A stretch of 6,130 bases of DNA from assembly GCA_902470455.1 (NCBI GenBank), contig CABRGI010000047.1, positions 1-6,130 of the forward strand, given 5' to 3'. Positions 6,002 through 6,130 of the stretch are shown one piece after another. The notes beneath the pieces were generated by a model that saw nothing but the letters and a program-made list of their open reading frames with translations, did not search any database and had not been told where the DNA came from. The stretch is from an uncultured Parvimonas sp. Lineage in GTDB: Bacteria > Bacillota > Clostridia > Tissierellales > Peptoniphilaceae. Each line of letters begins with the position of its first letter. Within the stretch, counting starts at the first letter, position 1. Made by a program: the position numbers and the translations under genes.

Positions 6002-6130
6002 ATGAAAATTGCATATATATTTTTTAATGGAGAACTTTTTGGAGATATAAATTATATAAAAAATTTCTTTTTAGAAAACAAAGGAGATATATACTGTGCA
6101 GATGGTGGTGCTAATCTCTGTTATAAATTA
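6002..6130 (+). CDS. thiN: Thiamine diphosphokinase, partial (N-terminal 43 codons)
   Basis: This enzyme transfers a diphosphate from ATP to thiamine, giving thiamine diphosphate in the cytoplasm. Only the first 43 codons are present and the frame is still open at the right edge; bacterial members are about 200-220 residues. The N-terminal strand (MKIAYIFFNGEL) and the sequence CADGGANLCYKL at 32-43 match the start of the catalytic domain, whose ADGGAN turn is a strong family signature. AGGAGAG (5990-5996) lies 5 nt before the ATG. It is transcribed divergently from a thiamine-diphosphate-dependent enzyme that would consume its product as cofactor. That link is suggestive, but thiN often sits in unrelated contexts in Firmicutes. 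Confidence 0.85.
   Translation, partial: MKIAYIFFNGELFGDINYIKNFFLENKGDIYCADGGANLCYKL

Noticed and set aside
1..6130. CRISPR array, tRNA/rRNA gene or intact insertion sequence
   Set aside because: No regularly spaced direct repeats, no cloverleaf-like or rRNA sequence and no transposase frame were seen on either strand.

Overview
The window looks like chromosomal DNA from a low-GC Gram-positive (Firmicutes) bacterium. The DNA is strongly AT-rich, with A/T-ending codons, and nearly every gene has a strong GGAGG-type ribosome binding site a few bases before an ATG. The mix of a Trk-type potassium system, a single Mn-type superoxide dismutase, a small flavodoxin and the short Firmicutes form of a DXS-like enzyme would fit an anaerobic coccus of the Peptoniphilaceae/Parvimonas kind. 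That genus-level guess is inference only.

Layout from left to right: (1) 1-2652, minus strand: a two-gene potassium uptake operon. trkA is complete and is followed after 7 nt by trkH, which runs off the left edge. (2) 2653-2831: a 179-bp divergent intergenic region with a good trkA promoter, a weaker sod promoter and a Fur/PerR-like dyad between them. (3) 2832-3476, plus strand: Mn-type superoxide dismutase with an unusual Cys-Gly C-terminal tail, closed by a strong terminator. (4) 3516-3586: a short, relatively GC-rich unexplained stretch between two converging terminators, bordered by a perfect 14-bp palindrome. (5) 3587-5869, minus strand: a two-gene operon of a DXS-like thiamine-diphosphate enzyme followed by a flavodoxin, with a near-consensus promoter upstream and a terminator downstream. 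(6) 5870-6001: a divergent promoter region. (7) 6002-6130, plus strand: the first 43 codons of a thiamine diphosphokinase.

The genes are ordinary housekeeping, ion-transport, redox and cofactor functions. TrkA gates TrkH for K+ uptake and Sod removes superoxide. The thiamine diphosphokinase would make the cofactor that the divergent DXS-like enzyme needs. The flavodoxin could in principle supply electrons to reductive steps of isoprenoid synthesis if the DXS-like protein really makes DXP. The sequence gives reason to doubt that: two arginines and an aspartate of the canonical DXS substrate site are replaced, and a central loop is about 32 residues shorter. I see no CRISPR array, intact mobile element, RNA gene or obvious new multi-gene system. 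The points most worth a second look are the DXS-like active site, the Sod Cys-Gly tail and the 3514-3586 island.
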